Source: Suillus spraguei (Eukaryota > Basidiomycota > Agaricomycetes > Boletales > Suillaceae). From it: a DNA stretch of 52,643 bases. Position numbers and translations under genes: made by a program. Numbering within the stretch: the stretch's first letter is position 1; every line of letters begins with the position of its first letter. The notes under the pieces were generated by a model. The model ran no database searches. It was not told the DNA's origin and saw nothing but the letters and a program-made list of their open reading frames with translations. The DNA lies in contig JABCPU010000449.1 in assembly GCA_016800925.1 (NCBI GenBank), forward strand, positions 1 to 52,643, in the 5' to 3' direction. Below, piece by piece: positions 13,037 to 24,800 of this stretch.

Positions 13037-14460
13037 CTAGCCAAGAATAAAGTCATGTCCTTGGCCAGAGGGCGTGCCAATGTCGTTGACGATGAGATAC
13101 ATGACACCGACCTCACCACCAGGAAGCATGGTGTTGAGAGAACGAGGCCAGATTTGGGCATCAGGAGTGAGACTGAAGATTTGCTGTGCACAAATGATGA
13201 ACAAGGGGTGAGAGGGCTGATAGAATTGACGTACCCCCCCAATATGGAACTCCAAGTCATCTAAGGCACTGTACTGGTCAGTGGTAATACTGAGAAGACC
13301 AGTGCTCCGATCCAAAATACCACCGGTTAAAGCCTTGTACTTGGTATAGGCGTCTATCGAACGCTGATTAGACCATCATGACAGGCTGCACTATCAATAT
13401 ACACCGGAGGCAAGGTTAAGGAAGGTGGTGCCAGTATCGACAACGCCAGCCGTGAAGGACAAGATCTCCGTCGAGCCGTAGGTGATGCTCAGATTGATAC
13501 CCCAATAGCGCGATGAGGGTGGGGTAGCGGTAATAGGACTAAAAAACCAATTACTATCAGTCTGGATTGATCTAGGAGCTGAGGTAGCTTACGTGTACGC
13601 AACGTTACCGTGGTTGGTAGAGTCAGTTCCACCAAAGGTGAGCTCTCCGAATTCGCTGTCTGGTTCCGCAGTGACGGGCTGGAAAAAGATACCAACAACG
13701 TGCCGACCAATCTCGCCTTGGTCATACAGGTAGTCAGTGAAAGTCGGGATCGTGTCATCCAGGGCAAGTGGCATAGTATTGAGTGACAAGTCTCTAGGCC
13801 CGATGCCCAGGATATTGTCTTTACTTTCATCGAAGCCCGACGAAATAGAAGCAATAATAAGTTGAAAATTGGTGACGGTAAGCCCAACACCGAGAGAGAC
13901 GGTATCGCGGTAGATGATTCCTATAAACAATCGTAGATATTCAAGTTTTCAACTAATGATATGTTGTATGTCATACCAGAGAAGGAGGACCTGGTACCAT
14001 CATGCTCAGAACCATATTTTTCATTCACAGGGCAGCCAGTTTTGATGCTGGTGGCGGTTTTCTCGTACTCAGTGGAGGCGCCAATCCATGTGATCGAGCT
14101 GCCGCTGTCGACAACCAAGTTGTCTTCAATAATGTATTAGCAGACGCATGTTTTCTCAGTGTTGAACTGACAGATTGTGTGTGTGTGTGTGGGGGGGTTG
14201 CCAATGCCAACTGCTACGGTGTAATCCAAATAACTGGTTGTCACAGGAATGCTATCAGCATGTCGGCCATGCGTGTCATAACCCCTAAAGGCCGCCACAC
14301 GAGCTTTATCACGCTGCAAGAAGTTAACAGTACCATTGGAAAAGTTTAGCCTCCTGGTAAGGGGGACTCGGAGGGTGATGGGGGAATTGCGAACTTCAAC
14401 GGGCGATCCAGTGATTGACAAAGCGAGGGAAATTGTCAACAAGGATGCAGCGAGGAACAT
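13037..14460 (-). CDS. Aspartic protease (pepsin family A1), copy 1, prematurely terminated
   Basis: Secreted A1 peptidase of the polyporopepsin type. Six minus-strand exons read as 14460-14172, 14123-13977, 13920-13593, 13538-13405, 13353-13235 and 13183-13037, giving 387 aa. It has a signal peptide, a propeptide rich in basic and Asn residues, a first catalytic motif VVDSGSSITW and a second GVVDTGTTFLNLASG, both intact. Exon 6 stops at TAG (13037-13039), where copy 2 reads His in GHTFLQRFYTVFD. The frame continues homologously after the stop to a TGA at 12935-12937, encoding TFVQRFYTVLD and SLVGFARTPF. The lost ~30 residues include the final strands of the C-terminal lobe. A (CA)7 run next to a C7 run lengthens exon 1 in frame by three or four codons relative to copy 2. 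It may be a recent pseudogene; a sequencing error is the alternative. Confidence 0.85.
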
Positions 14461-14488
14461 GGCTTACTGGGAAGTAATATCATATAGT

Positions 14489-14501
14489 CCATTATATACT
14501 G
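14489..14501 (-). promoter_or_regulatory. TATA box of aspartic protease copy 1
   Basis: On the minus strand the sequence is AGTATATAATGG about 30-40 bases before the ATG at 14460. The same AGTATATAATGG sits at a similar distance before copy 2, and roughly 250 bp of flanking upstream DNA is also similar in the two copies. Confidence 0.6.
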
Positions 14502-15197
14502 CCAACGAATGCGATGACAGTGTTGGGCACCTTAGCCACGTACAAAATGTCTCTGAAAAAGCAATGATGAGGTAGTTGCGATCCGAGTCAAAGGATTTGA
14601 CTTTTTGCTTTTGACACTGGCAGTTGGCCGCTTTGTTACCAATGGTGGAATGTTCATTAACGTTTATTTCCATAGAGATCCTAACCCGCATCATCAACAC
14701 ACCTTGGCAGAGCATCATTGCCCAGGTTGCGTTGCTGAGGAGAGCGGTTATCCACATTGCGACCGGCGTCCCAGGTGAGAGAAGGGTTTTAACTTGTGTC
14801 AGATGCAAAATCTTCGCCCGTTACGTCACGTTGATGCGACATTCCTTGAAGTAGTGTCGGGCAGAGGATAGTCTGTCCTTAAGGGTGCGTCAGTTTTCTA
14901 CGCCCATAGAATTGTATGACCGTCTTCAAGTTTATAATTGTTATACAGTACTCCCGGGCCAGTACGTGGTTCATCAGCCGTTTTCATTCCTACCTACCCC
15001 CACTGCTAATTTCTCAGCCGCTTCATCCGCGCGTTACAGACAAGTCAGAAAAGAACCTGCCGGTAATTGAATTGGATGGAGTAAGGTGCACATTCCGCTG
15101 CGCTGTACTGGCGAGTACATATGATAAGCCATTTGCGTTGTTCCTACGGTATAAAGCGAAATTGACGCGGCACCTTCACAGAATCTAGGTACAGATC
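14502..15197. other. Protease upstream region and unannotated DNA
   Basis: The first ~150 bases are the upstream region shared with protease copy 2 (for example ATCGCAACTACCTC and CATTGCTTTTTC, with nearly the same spacing). The rest holds only short ORFs and no feature I can support. Confidence 0.45.
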
Positions 15198-15641
15198 ATG
15201 TTAAAACACCATTTTATGTCGCTCGAAATGGATACCAGACGCTTGGAATCTTCGTCAATGATCAATATATGGATGTTCATCTGTGGCTGCCGCAGATGGA
15301 CCGTCAATTCATATGTTGGTCACGTACAGGCCTGTGGGGCCCGTGCGATGATTAATGGGCTCGTCCTCCTTGAGGACATCTTTAATGATCGGTTGGCAGG
15401 AATGACGGACAGGAAAAGTATCGCGATGCAGTTATATAGGCTCACCGTATATAACAAGTACTTAAAACCCGGTGTGCTGTGGGCCGCCGAAGCCCCACTG
15501 TACAAACACGCTGCCGCAAACTTTCCATTTCTGCAATCCATTGTGAAGGCTAGATATACAACGCTGAATGAATTACTAACCATCGTAGTTGATGCAAGGT
15601 TCTCTGACGTCTTCGCGAGTCGAGTCAATTTAGTGGAATAA
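15198..15641 (+). CDS. Orphan ORF, 147 aa
   Basis: A single uninterrupted ORF, among the longer ones here that no known gene explains. It has no signal peptide, clear membrane helix or repeat, and no domain I recognise. The middle part (from GLVLLEDIFNDRLAG onward) has a protein-like composition of mixed helix-forming residues. No TATA or obvious partner exon was seen. It could be a real small gene, an exon, or a chance ORF. Confidence 0.25.
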   Translation: MLKHHFMSLEMDTRRLESSSMINIWMFICGCRRWTVNSYVGHVQACGARAMINGLVLLEDIFNDRLAGMTDRKSIAMQLYRLTVYNKYLKPGVLWAAEAPLYKHAAANFPFLQSIVKARYTTLNELLTIVVDARFSDVFASRVNLVE

Positions 15642-15959
15642 AATTATCGTCATCAAGAGCTACAAGTATTAAATTAATTAACTGCAAGGAACGGAAAAGA
15701 CTAGAGACACCGGTAGCAGTACTACCAGCGTGTCCCATGTGCCATGCGGCTCAAATCCAGCTCGACGCATCCTCTTTCAATCACTAATGCAGTCCGAGGA
15801 TTATATTAAAACATCTCTTGTGAAGCGGATGGTACCCAGAATAAGAGCCGAGGTTCGGGTCCCATCATCCATCCATCGTCTCCCAGATGGGCAAACATCG
15901 AATTGCGGTCATCATGGAGGGTGCTTGCGAGTAGCTCAGCAGCGTTACACAATGCATGT

Positions 15960-18480
15960 GTCGAGTTTGACGAGAAGGAAACGAAGTCATCGTTCGCAGT
16001 GTTGGGTGTGGAGATGGCTACTGTTGGATGTGTGGGATGCAACTGTCATGCGGCGAGGATGCTGAGCAGTTTTCTTCGGCATAATCCTGCAATAATTTCC
16101 CAATCACTGCATACCAGATCCGGACAGTCCCATCTCGCGAGAAAGAGGTGGCGCTGATCAACTCAGCGCGCCCCCCCGCAAGGGCAAACCGACTGGCTGC
16201 CCCGTCGCCGTATCCCACAGCCGGATAGTCTCATCATTCGAACCAGAAACGATGCGAGTCCCATCCTGCGAGAACAAGACTGACCTAACCCAATGGTTGT
16301 GCCCCCACAAGGACTCAACAGCTGGCTGCCTCGTTCCTGCATCCCACAGCTGGACAGTCTTATCGTCTGAACCAGTCACGATGCGAGTTCCGTTTGGCGA
16401 AAATGAGACAGAGCTAACCTCATCAGTGTGCCTCATCAAGGGTTCACCAACTTGCCGCCCCGTCGTGGTATCCTACAGCCGGACGGTCACATCCCGAGAA
16501 CCACTAGCGATACGAGTTTCGTTGGGCGAGAACGAGACTGACCTAACTCCATGATCGTGCCCCCGCAAGGGCTCGCTAACTGGTTGCCCCATTCCTGCAT
16601 TCCATAGCCGGACAGTCTTATCATCCGAACCGGTCACTATGCGAGTTCCGTTCGGCGAGAACGAGAACGAGCCAACTTCATCAGTGTGCCCTATCAAGGG
16701 CTCACCGACAGGCTTCCCCGTCACTACATCCCACAGCCTAACAGTTTTATCCCAAGAACCAGTGACGACACAGGTGCCGTCCGGTGAGAATGAGATTGGG
16801 GAAACCGCACGAATGTGCCCCTGAAAGAGTTAACCAACCGGCTGCCCCGCCACTGCATCCAAAAGCCGGATAGTGCCATCCGAATAACCAGTCGCGAGAC
16901 GGGTCCCGTCTGGCGATAGGCTGAGGTGACTGAATTTGTGAGCCCTTGGGAGGGTTCACCAACTGGTTGCCCCGAAGTTGCATCCCATAGTCAAACAGAA
17001 TTATCCGCAGAACCAGTCGCGATGCGAGTCCTATCCGGAGAGAACGAGACTAAGAGAACCTGCCAAGTATGCCCCAGCAAGGGCTCACCAACGGGCAGCC
17101 CTGTTGCTGCATCCCACAGCCGAACCGTCCCATCGTGCGAACCTGTCACAATGCGACTTCCATCCGGCAAGAACGAAACTGACCCAACTCAACAAGTGTG
17201 CCCCTCCAAGGGCTCACAGGCTCCCCTGCAGCTGTATCCCACAGCCTGTCTATCCTCAAAACCAGTCGCGACGTGAGTTCCGTTACGTGACAATGAGACT
17301 GCCCCCGTAAGGGCTCACCAACTGGCTGCCCCGTTCATGTATCTCACAGCTGGATAGTCTTATCATCTAAACCAGAAACGATGCGAGTCTCATCCGGCGA
17401 GAACGAGAGTGAGTTAACTGAACCCATGTGACCCCGCAGGGGCTCACCAACATGTTTCCCCATCGCTGCATCCCGCAGCCGAACAGTTTTATTCCAAGAA
17501 CCAGTGACGACACGGATGCCGTCGGGTGAGAATGAGACTGAACTAACTGAATCAGTGTGCCCCAACAAGGGCTCACTGACTAATTTTCTTGTCGCTACAT
17601 CCCATAGCCGAACGGTGTAATCCCATGAACCAGTGACAATGCGTGTCCTATCCGGCGAGAATGAAACTGAGGTTACTGAAGAAGGGTGAGTGTGCCCCCG
17701 CAAAGGTCACCTATTGGCTGCGCCGTCGCTGCATCCCATAGCCGCACAGTGCAATCATCCGATGCAGTCGCAATGCGAGTTCCATCCGGCGAGAACGAGA
17801 GAACATAACCAGCGTGTCCACTGATCACAGCCTGAACAGCCGTCCAGTTCTTATCCTGCCCAGATGCCAGACAAAGAGTATTGAGAAATTCGGTAGCGCA
17901 TTTTTGGGATATCGTAGAGTTGAGGGGAGAGAACCGTGGCGCTGATACATAGAGATGCGGTGTCTGTGCATGATTATGCCACCGAGGACTTGGATAAATC
18001 TCTGCAAATCCATTGCAGTAAACGAGGCATCTTCAATCCGGACTGGCTCTGTGGTTGAGTGTCAGCGCTTCATCTGACACACATCAACCATGCATGTGTT
18101 CACCTTCAACCACTGGGCCATGCGCGGGAGGGCGGGGACTACGCTGCTAAGCGCCTTAACAATGCCAAGGACTTCAATCCAGAAGAGCAGTCGCTGATGG
18201 TCGAAGAATAATTTGACTTCATTCGCAAGTTCCGTTTCGAACACTGTCGCTTGTACGTGGACAGGCCAAAATCGACAGGAGTAGGATAGGTGCAATACTT
18301 ATTTGCCGTTGTGCCGACTTCAACTTGCGTAGTAAGCATCGAGAACTCCGGGAAGCGCCGCCAGGAAGAACTATTTTCATTCCAAGTCGTCCACTGTCAG
18401 TCGAATATTGCGATGCAGGTGTGTGGTACATACACCCCAAGATTTGCCAGCGGCGAGTATACCATGTCAAAGATCTAATA
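15960..18480 (-). pseudogene. NACHT-WD40 (fungal NLR-like) relic
   Basis: Minus-strand remains of an Agaricomycete NLR of the NACHT-WD40 type, a group linked to non-self recognition. The 5' part (about 18300-18060) has the post-NACHT helical segment, with SYSCRFWPVHVQATVFETEL and VKLFFDHQRLLFWIEVLGIV, and then LQRFIQVLGGIIMHRHRISM, the usual linker before the propeller. About fourteen WD40 units follow from ~17830 to ~16100 at about 129 bp each, with consensus SFSPDGTRIVTGSDDKTVRL plus WD. The NACHT P-loop portion is missing. Two WD units carry a stop in place of the Trp codon (ends at 17344 and 16473), one unit near 17300 is shortened, and the frame shifts several times. No continuous product is possible as it stands. 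Confidence 0.85.
16100..17830 (-). repeat. Tandem WD40-coding repeats, ~129-bp period
   Basis: The segment encoding GTRIVTG recurs at about 16249, 16378, 16509, 16637, 16768, 16897, 17020, 17149, 17268, 17381, 17510, 17637 and 17770, with a further weak unit near 16130. Period is 43 codons except for the shortened unit around 17268-17381. Units are very similar to one another, as in fungal NLR propellers that evolve by unit exchange. Confidence 0.85.
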
Positions 18481-19211
18481 CCATCCGAGATACCAAGTTA
18501 CCGTGGGTCGGAAGAAACTTGGAGGTGTGCCACTAGCTTCAAAGACAAAGACTTACAACGAAGTGAAAACGATCCCTTAGGACAAAAGAAGCGCTTAGTC
18601 AGCGAGCGCTTAAACTACGCGAGGACTGGGAACCCAATTTACGCCGTTTACCTTGACCGGATAAATTCCGTGGTTTAAATCGACTTCAAGTCGGAGGCTA
18701 GTAGCGTTGCACTCCAACGTCAACTTTCGCTCATGTAAATATATATCTGATCTTTCGATTGGAATCACTTATATAGTCCTAGTCAGGGGCTGCACCATCT
18801 TCCTTCTCGAGCTATCCGGAAGCGTTTAGAATCCATGTACACTAGCAGTTAAGCCATGCCATCGCATGATGTGCATAGCAAAATATCGCATGGTGATTTC
18901 CAGCACAGAAGTTGTCGTGCAAATAATACTTACGAATAAAGATTGCAGCCTGTGCAGGGCTGTCTATAGTGTCACCTGACATGAAGAGTTGACTACATAT
19001 AAAAACGAAATTATACACAGCATAACATCGATAAAATGGGGAATGCGAAAAGACTATGTACACTGTTCAGGTAAATAGATAACATCGAGAGTGGTAAGAC
19101 CCAGCTAAACGTTACACCGAGAATGGTCAATGTAGTACACAAAGAACATTTTCAGAGAAGGTATAGTTCCGGATGTAGTATGTTTGGGTGCTGCATATCT
19201 TCCATGCATTG
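18481..19211. other. Intergenic region
   Basis: No supported gene. Short ORFs only. It separates the NLR relic from the 3' end of the RCC1-PHD gene. Confidence 0.45.
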
Positions 19212-21752
19212 TTATTTTTTACGTTTAGGAGCTATGAAGAGGCGTCAGAGATCAGCAGGTCACAGAAAGATCAGTCGGATACTTACCACCTTCTTTCGAA
19301 GAAAAAGTTGCCTTCCTCTTCGTGCCCCCCTTGGTGTCTGGTGACGATTTGGTGCCCTTTTTCCCGGACGATTTGTCGTGACCTGAAAGTGCACCCAGCT
19401 CACCGACGCATTTAGGACAGAACCATTCACCTTCTGGAATGGCCTCCAGAGGAGGATCAAGGCAGCCCAGGTGGTATGGATGGTCGCACTATGGATCCAA
19501 CCTCGTAAGCACTGTCATCAAAAGTTAAGATGATTATAACCAACCTTGTCGCATTCCAAGGCAGGATCGTCGTCCCCGTTGTCCTTCTCACAGACTATAC
19601 AGAGTTCAGGGGCATCGATCTCAAGTGGATGACGTGGAAGATCAGAGAATTTGGTATTTGGCTTTGCCAAGAATAAGGTAGTATGTTGACCGGCTGCCAC
19701 GCTGTACAGGATCATATAAACACTGTACCGACATACGAGCAAAGGGTGCTTCACCTTAGAACCTCAATCCCGGCGAGCGGCTGGTGGCGAGTGGGTTTTG
19801 TGGCGCTTTTCGGTTCATCGGGCCCCAAACCAAGTTCGCCTTGCAGTCATCGTTCAGGTTGGATCAGTCATACAGTTCTTCTTTCACTTACCATAGGACG
19901 CATTTTGTCCCCAAGCCACTGTCATGACACTGCCATCGTCATCAGTCGTGAGAGCGAAATGGGTCACTCCACCGCAACTGCCACCAGATATCTTACAACC
20001 CCTGATAAAAAGTGCCATATTAGTAAATCAACAAGCAAAGTAAGAGGCAGAGATCCTACATTAGATCTTGGATAAACCTAAATGAGGAGTACGGCGAGCC
20101 AGAGGATCCTACCCAGGTTAGCTAAGTAAATGCATAAACGAATCGAGCCGACAGTTGATGCACACCTTCTCCGCTATTCTTCCACTGCAAAAAGGGTCAG
20201 AAATAACACACGATTGTCTGCCGTTTACGGACCTTTCCGGCCATCCAATATAATTGTTGCTTGTCTAGAACCACGGTATTCGAAGGGCCGGCGATAATAT
20301 GAGCGCCCATCGTGATTTCATTCGGTCCGGCAAACTAAGTTGAGCTATTTCAACGCTGGTTCGCGGGAGACAACCGAACTAGCACGTACATTTGGGACTA
20401 CTTTAGGGATGAGGACGTCCTGTTGGTTTCCCAGACCAAGTCGACAGTAGCCGTTATAACCCCACACGTACACGAGGCTAAGAACACCTGAGTGACGTAT
20501 CACTGAGTTTAGATAGTACCTACCCTTGAGAATCGAGGGCTACGCTGTGCTGCGGCCCGCATGCGATGTCTATGATAGTCTTATCATCAAGTCCTTTCAC
20601 GGGTACTTTTATGGACAGATCAGCTAGTGATGTCACCAAATGAATGTCGAAGCTCACTAGGCTCCGTCTCAATGTCAAAAGCCGTCTTGTTTCCGGTAAT
20701 AATATGTTCTCCCGTCCTACCATTCCCTAACTGTCCCTTCTCGCCACTGCCGAAAGAAAAGACTGAGAGACGTCAGCTAGCAGAGGACGGAATACGTCAA
20801 GGGGTACGTACCTTTGCCATCATCGGTAAGTATAATAGAAAACGTTATGCCCGCTGCTGCCTTGATGACGTGCTGTCTTTCGCCATTAAGAAAAGGTCCT
20901 TCAATCGCTTCGAAAGTGGATATCTGCGCAACGACCGGATGGCCACACTGACATACCCCAGCCAGTCAACCTACACAACAAAAATCACGAGCTAAGAACA
21001 CGACTCACTTGACCCAAGTTATTTGCACCCGCAGACCAGACCTGTCCATCATCACCTACTAACAAGGAATGACTACGTCCACATGCCGCATACACGAATC
21101 TAGTGCCTTCTTCTGCACCCAAGTCCGTCGGAAGCACGCGTCGCGGAGTGTCTTCCGATATCGCGTCCTCTCCTGACAGGCCAAGCGCAGAAGATGCATT
21201 CCGCCCAAACATCCACGCTGCACCGTCCACGTCAAGAAGGACGAAGTGACACCCGGAACATGACGCGTGTATGGAAGCAATTTTGATATTGCTGAGAGAA
21301 CGGAGGATATGGGGCTCGAGGAGGTCTGGTCTGGGATATAGAAATTTGTTTTTGAGCTGATGTAGCTATGCTAGCTGGCGAACGACGCACGCATCAGGAT
21401 TGCCTTCACCTTTTCCACCACGTTCTTTCCTGCCTAGTTTCGGCCTGTGAAAAGCGCACAACATCCATTCATAAATACCCGAGCTCAAATGGCTAGTTCG
21501 TCGCTTTGGACTCGCTCACCAGTCCGTCCCACCGCAAATTAGTACTGTGTGGAAAAGTTTAACTTCTATTCACAGAAGTGCGACGTAGCATTTACCTCTT
21601 CCCCAGTTTGGGTCTTGTACATCTGTAGATGTGGATGTTTTTAGCCATAGTTTTGTGGAGGTTAGTTGCTGTGAAGAATCAGGCTCAGCAGGCGCCAGCC
21701 AGTTCGAGTGTTTGAGAGATTTGATTGCTGCTTTCGGATTCGCTCTAGCGCT
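19212..21752 (-). CDS. RCC1-repeat protein with C-terminal PHD finger
   Basis: Predicted chromatin-associated protein: an RCC1/BLIP-II propeller followed by a PHD zinc finger that may read histone tails (role inferred). Exons join in frame along the minus strand. N-terminal block DVQDPNWGR leads to [19 protein letters not shown], then propeller units [80 protein letters not shown] and [20 protein letters not shown]. One exon then links the last propeller strand [14 protein letters not shown] to the PHD start [19 protein letters not shown]. The next gives [20 protein letters not shown] and EWFCPKC, completing C4HC3. The tail is Lys-rich and ends APKRKK after an intron, likely a nuclear signal. 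The start codon is not identified: the first open block begins at 21752 right after a stop, so an upstream exon is missing from this model. Confidence 0.87.
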
Positions 21753-21897
21753 CTAACTACGATGCACGAGGAGGACCCCCTCCCTTGTTATAAACGACCC
21801 GAGAACAAGCAAAGGCTATCGCATAATGACAATATTTAATATTTAGTTAACCTCAGATCTGAAACTTCCAAGACGACGACCGACCGATCCGTGCCGA

Positions 21898-24800
21898 TCA
21901 CTCATAAGACCCAATGAGAACTAGCCAAGCCACGTCATTTAAGTTAGAAACCAAAAGCTTCCAGCTCAAAATACTCACGAATCGTAGTTCCGCTGCGCTT
22001 GATTTGGTACTAACGTACTTATCATCAGCAGTACATTAAAGACGCGGTCGCGTGATGCCCCTCACCTCAAAGTCATCTCCCTCGAGAATGATAGCATCAC
22101 CATGAACTAGGGTCACGGAAAGTTCCAAGGGCGCTTGCTTGCCCTTTTTGCCACCAGTACCCTTCCCTTTTCCGGCTACCTTGCCATCCCCCACATTACT
22201 TGACGACCCAGATGCCTCAAGACTCGCCAGGTCCTGAGGTTGATTTGCGGCGTTAAGGTCACCCCTAGTTTGGCGGCAGTCGTTTGACACAATTACTGCT
22301 GCCGACGCAAGAGTTTCCGAACAACCATTATCCGCCAGCTGTGACGCACTTAAGATCCGCTCGCTATCAATCTCCATGTGGTCCTCCGCGCTTTCGATGG
22401 GAATCTCCGGAAAACCACGTTTGGGTACCAAATTCATGACGACTTCGGCACCCAGACAGATGATGGTGATAACGTGATTCTTCGCATTGAAAATAGCGCC
22501 CTAGTCGCCATTAGGGGGAAAAACAGCATCAAGTGTCCTTTCTGACTTACCCGTCTCGAGCCCGGAGTGGCCCATGCTTGAATTATGATATGGTTGATGT
22601 TGGCATCGTTGACTTCGCCATACGCCTGCATATAGTGAAGTAAGATATCCTGGATGTCGAAGACAAGTCCAGGTATTTCAAGCTGTCCTGCCGGATCCCC
22701 AAAGCCGATATGCTTGTGATCAAGTTTCGTGGACCAGGTGAAATAAGGGCCTGAGATTGAAATTTCGCACATTTTAGAATCAAAGCAACAAAAATACATA
22801 CTATGTAGGTCACTGCGGGAAAGAATAACATCTTTCTGTATGTTAAGGAGTAATTTGGTTGCATCCTGCTGCAATATCTCTTGGTTACCAGTGAAGACAT
22901 GTTGTACTCTCACACCACTGTTAACTTGATACGTCAAATTCCGCATCATGTCGTCCCATGAGGAATCAATTTTGCCGACTGACGACGGTGCGTAATCGAG
23001 AGGATCCTGTATGGGTAAACGATGGTGTGGTCCTCGGAGTGCTTGTAGCGGATCAATATGGCAAATCAAGGCTTTATTTTTGTCGTTGCTTTTCCCCGCT
23101 CCAGTTTACGCTGCCGCCATAATCAGCAAGATTCGACAACACTAGATAAGGCGAAAAATCACATTGCACTTGGAACTCTGGCAGATCTGGTGCCGAAAAC
23201 ACCTCTGCGCATTAAGCATCCCGCAGTCTCTACAGTACCATCCTCTTGGAAAAAATTCGCTGGGTTTGAAGCCTGCCAGGAGGTCCAAAGGCAGAAAGCT
23301 AAAGTAGAGGGCGCTCAGGTCTCTGGGTGTCTTCATTGAGTGGGCCTCCTTTTCGACAGGATTAATCCACCATGGGTATGACTTCTCATTGATATTTTCC
23401 AATAACCCTTCTTCGCCTCCCGGTACCCATTCCAAGGTAAGGCGCCATCGTACGCGTTCGCACTTCTGAGTTTTAAAGATAGTTATGTCTGTGTTGTCTA
23501 TATCTGCCTGCAGGGAGGTCAACAAACGTGACCAGTAGAACGAGTAAAAAACTGACGCTCAGGTCAGATATGACAAATAAACCCAAACAACAGCATGCGT
23601 ACTCGGGAGGGAGCTGCAGGGGTAAGAGCCCACTTTCTCGGGATACGAAAACAAGTATGGGGGTTTTGTCCACACGACACTGATCTAAGGTCTCGATCTC
23701 AAATGGCTTTTGTTCAGGTATTTGGTGTTGGACTTGAAGAGTTTGAGAAGACACCGCTGGCGTATCTGGTTCTGGAACTGGAGATGGAGACAAGGCCGTC
23801 GCGATGGTGGATTGAGTACCGGTAACGGGGCTGACGTGGATAATTGTGGCATGGCCATGGAATCGGATGGCAACACTTCTTATAATCTAAGTGATGGAAT
23901 AGAAAGAATTCGAACGAGCCCACCTTCGGATCCCGTAGCCAGAGGTGCAGTGAACGATGAGAAATTGAACTGGAGATAGTCGCTTTTGATAGGAGTGAAG
24001 AAGGACACTGCATCCTTGAGGGACCCACATTGCTCCGCCTACATTCGAGATCAGCACACAAGCTTAGCAAATCTACCGAGTTCTAACCCGTACTGCCAGA
24101 CCACTGTTATCGGAGGGCATCTTGTCATGCGTTATGTCATGTGAATCGCCACATACAAGTACCCCAGGTCCATATCGATAACTCCACTCCCTATATTCGA
24201 TACCGCCCAATCAGTGACTAAGGGTTTAAAACGGAAGGAACTCACAAAACAACTTCCAGAGTGTTTTCGTCTCTCCACGAATGCTCAGGATGAGGATGCT
24301 CTAGGAACAATGCGGGCATTTCGAACTGCCGCCATACGATGCCCGTAAGAGATTTTGTGAGTTCAGGGAATATCGAAACAATTTCTGCGCGAGACTGGGT
24401 ATCTAGTTAAACTCGATTCACATTCATTATTTCGAGGTACTTTACGTTTGCCCAGACTCGAGGCATGCATGGTGTGCAAGGAAGTGTATCGACTGTGGGA
24501 ACAGCTGCACAGCTGTCAATTGCAAACTTGGTCTTTGGAGGCCTAACAAAAGTCCAAACCGGCGCTGTGGAGACTATGGCATCTATTCGTAACGCGTTAT
24601 GTGCACGAACGAGAAAAGCTGACGAGGTACTAACCGCTCCTAGTTTCCAGGTTGACTGGTTGTTTCAGTGGGACGTTCTGAAGGGGGTCACCATCAACCT
24701 TGTTCTTATTCCCCTTGCATTTGGAAGTTTTTTGGGGGAGTAGTTGGAGAACTCGGATGAGTTGATTTCAGTTTCTTTGGTGACCGAGGATTTGAAGAAG

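Noticed and set aside
14025..14210. Possible frameshift at the (CA)7 repeat in protease copy 1
   Set aside because: Recounting the run (seven GT units, seven G) shows exon 1 ends in phase 1, exactly as in copy 2, so the frame is kept.
20590..20640. A 34-nt intron in the RCC1 gene
   Set aside because: A later acceptor (ataaaag) gives a normal 52-nt intron and restores the conserved [11 protein letters not shown] block.
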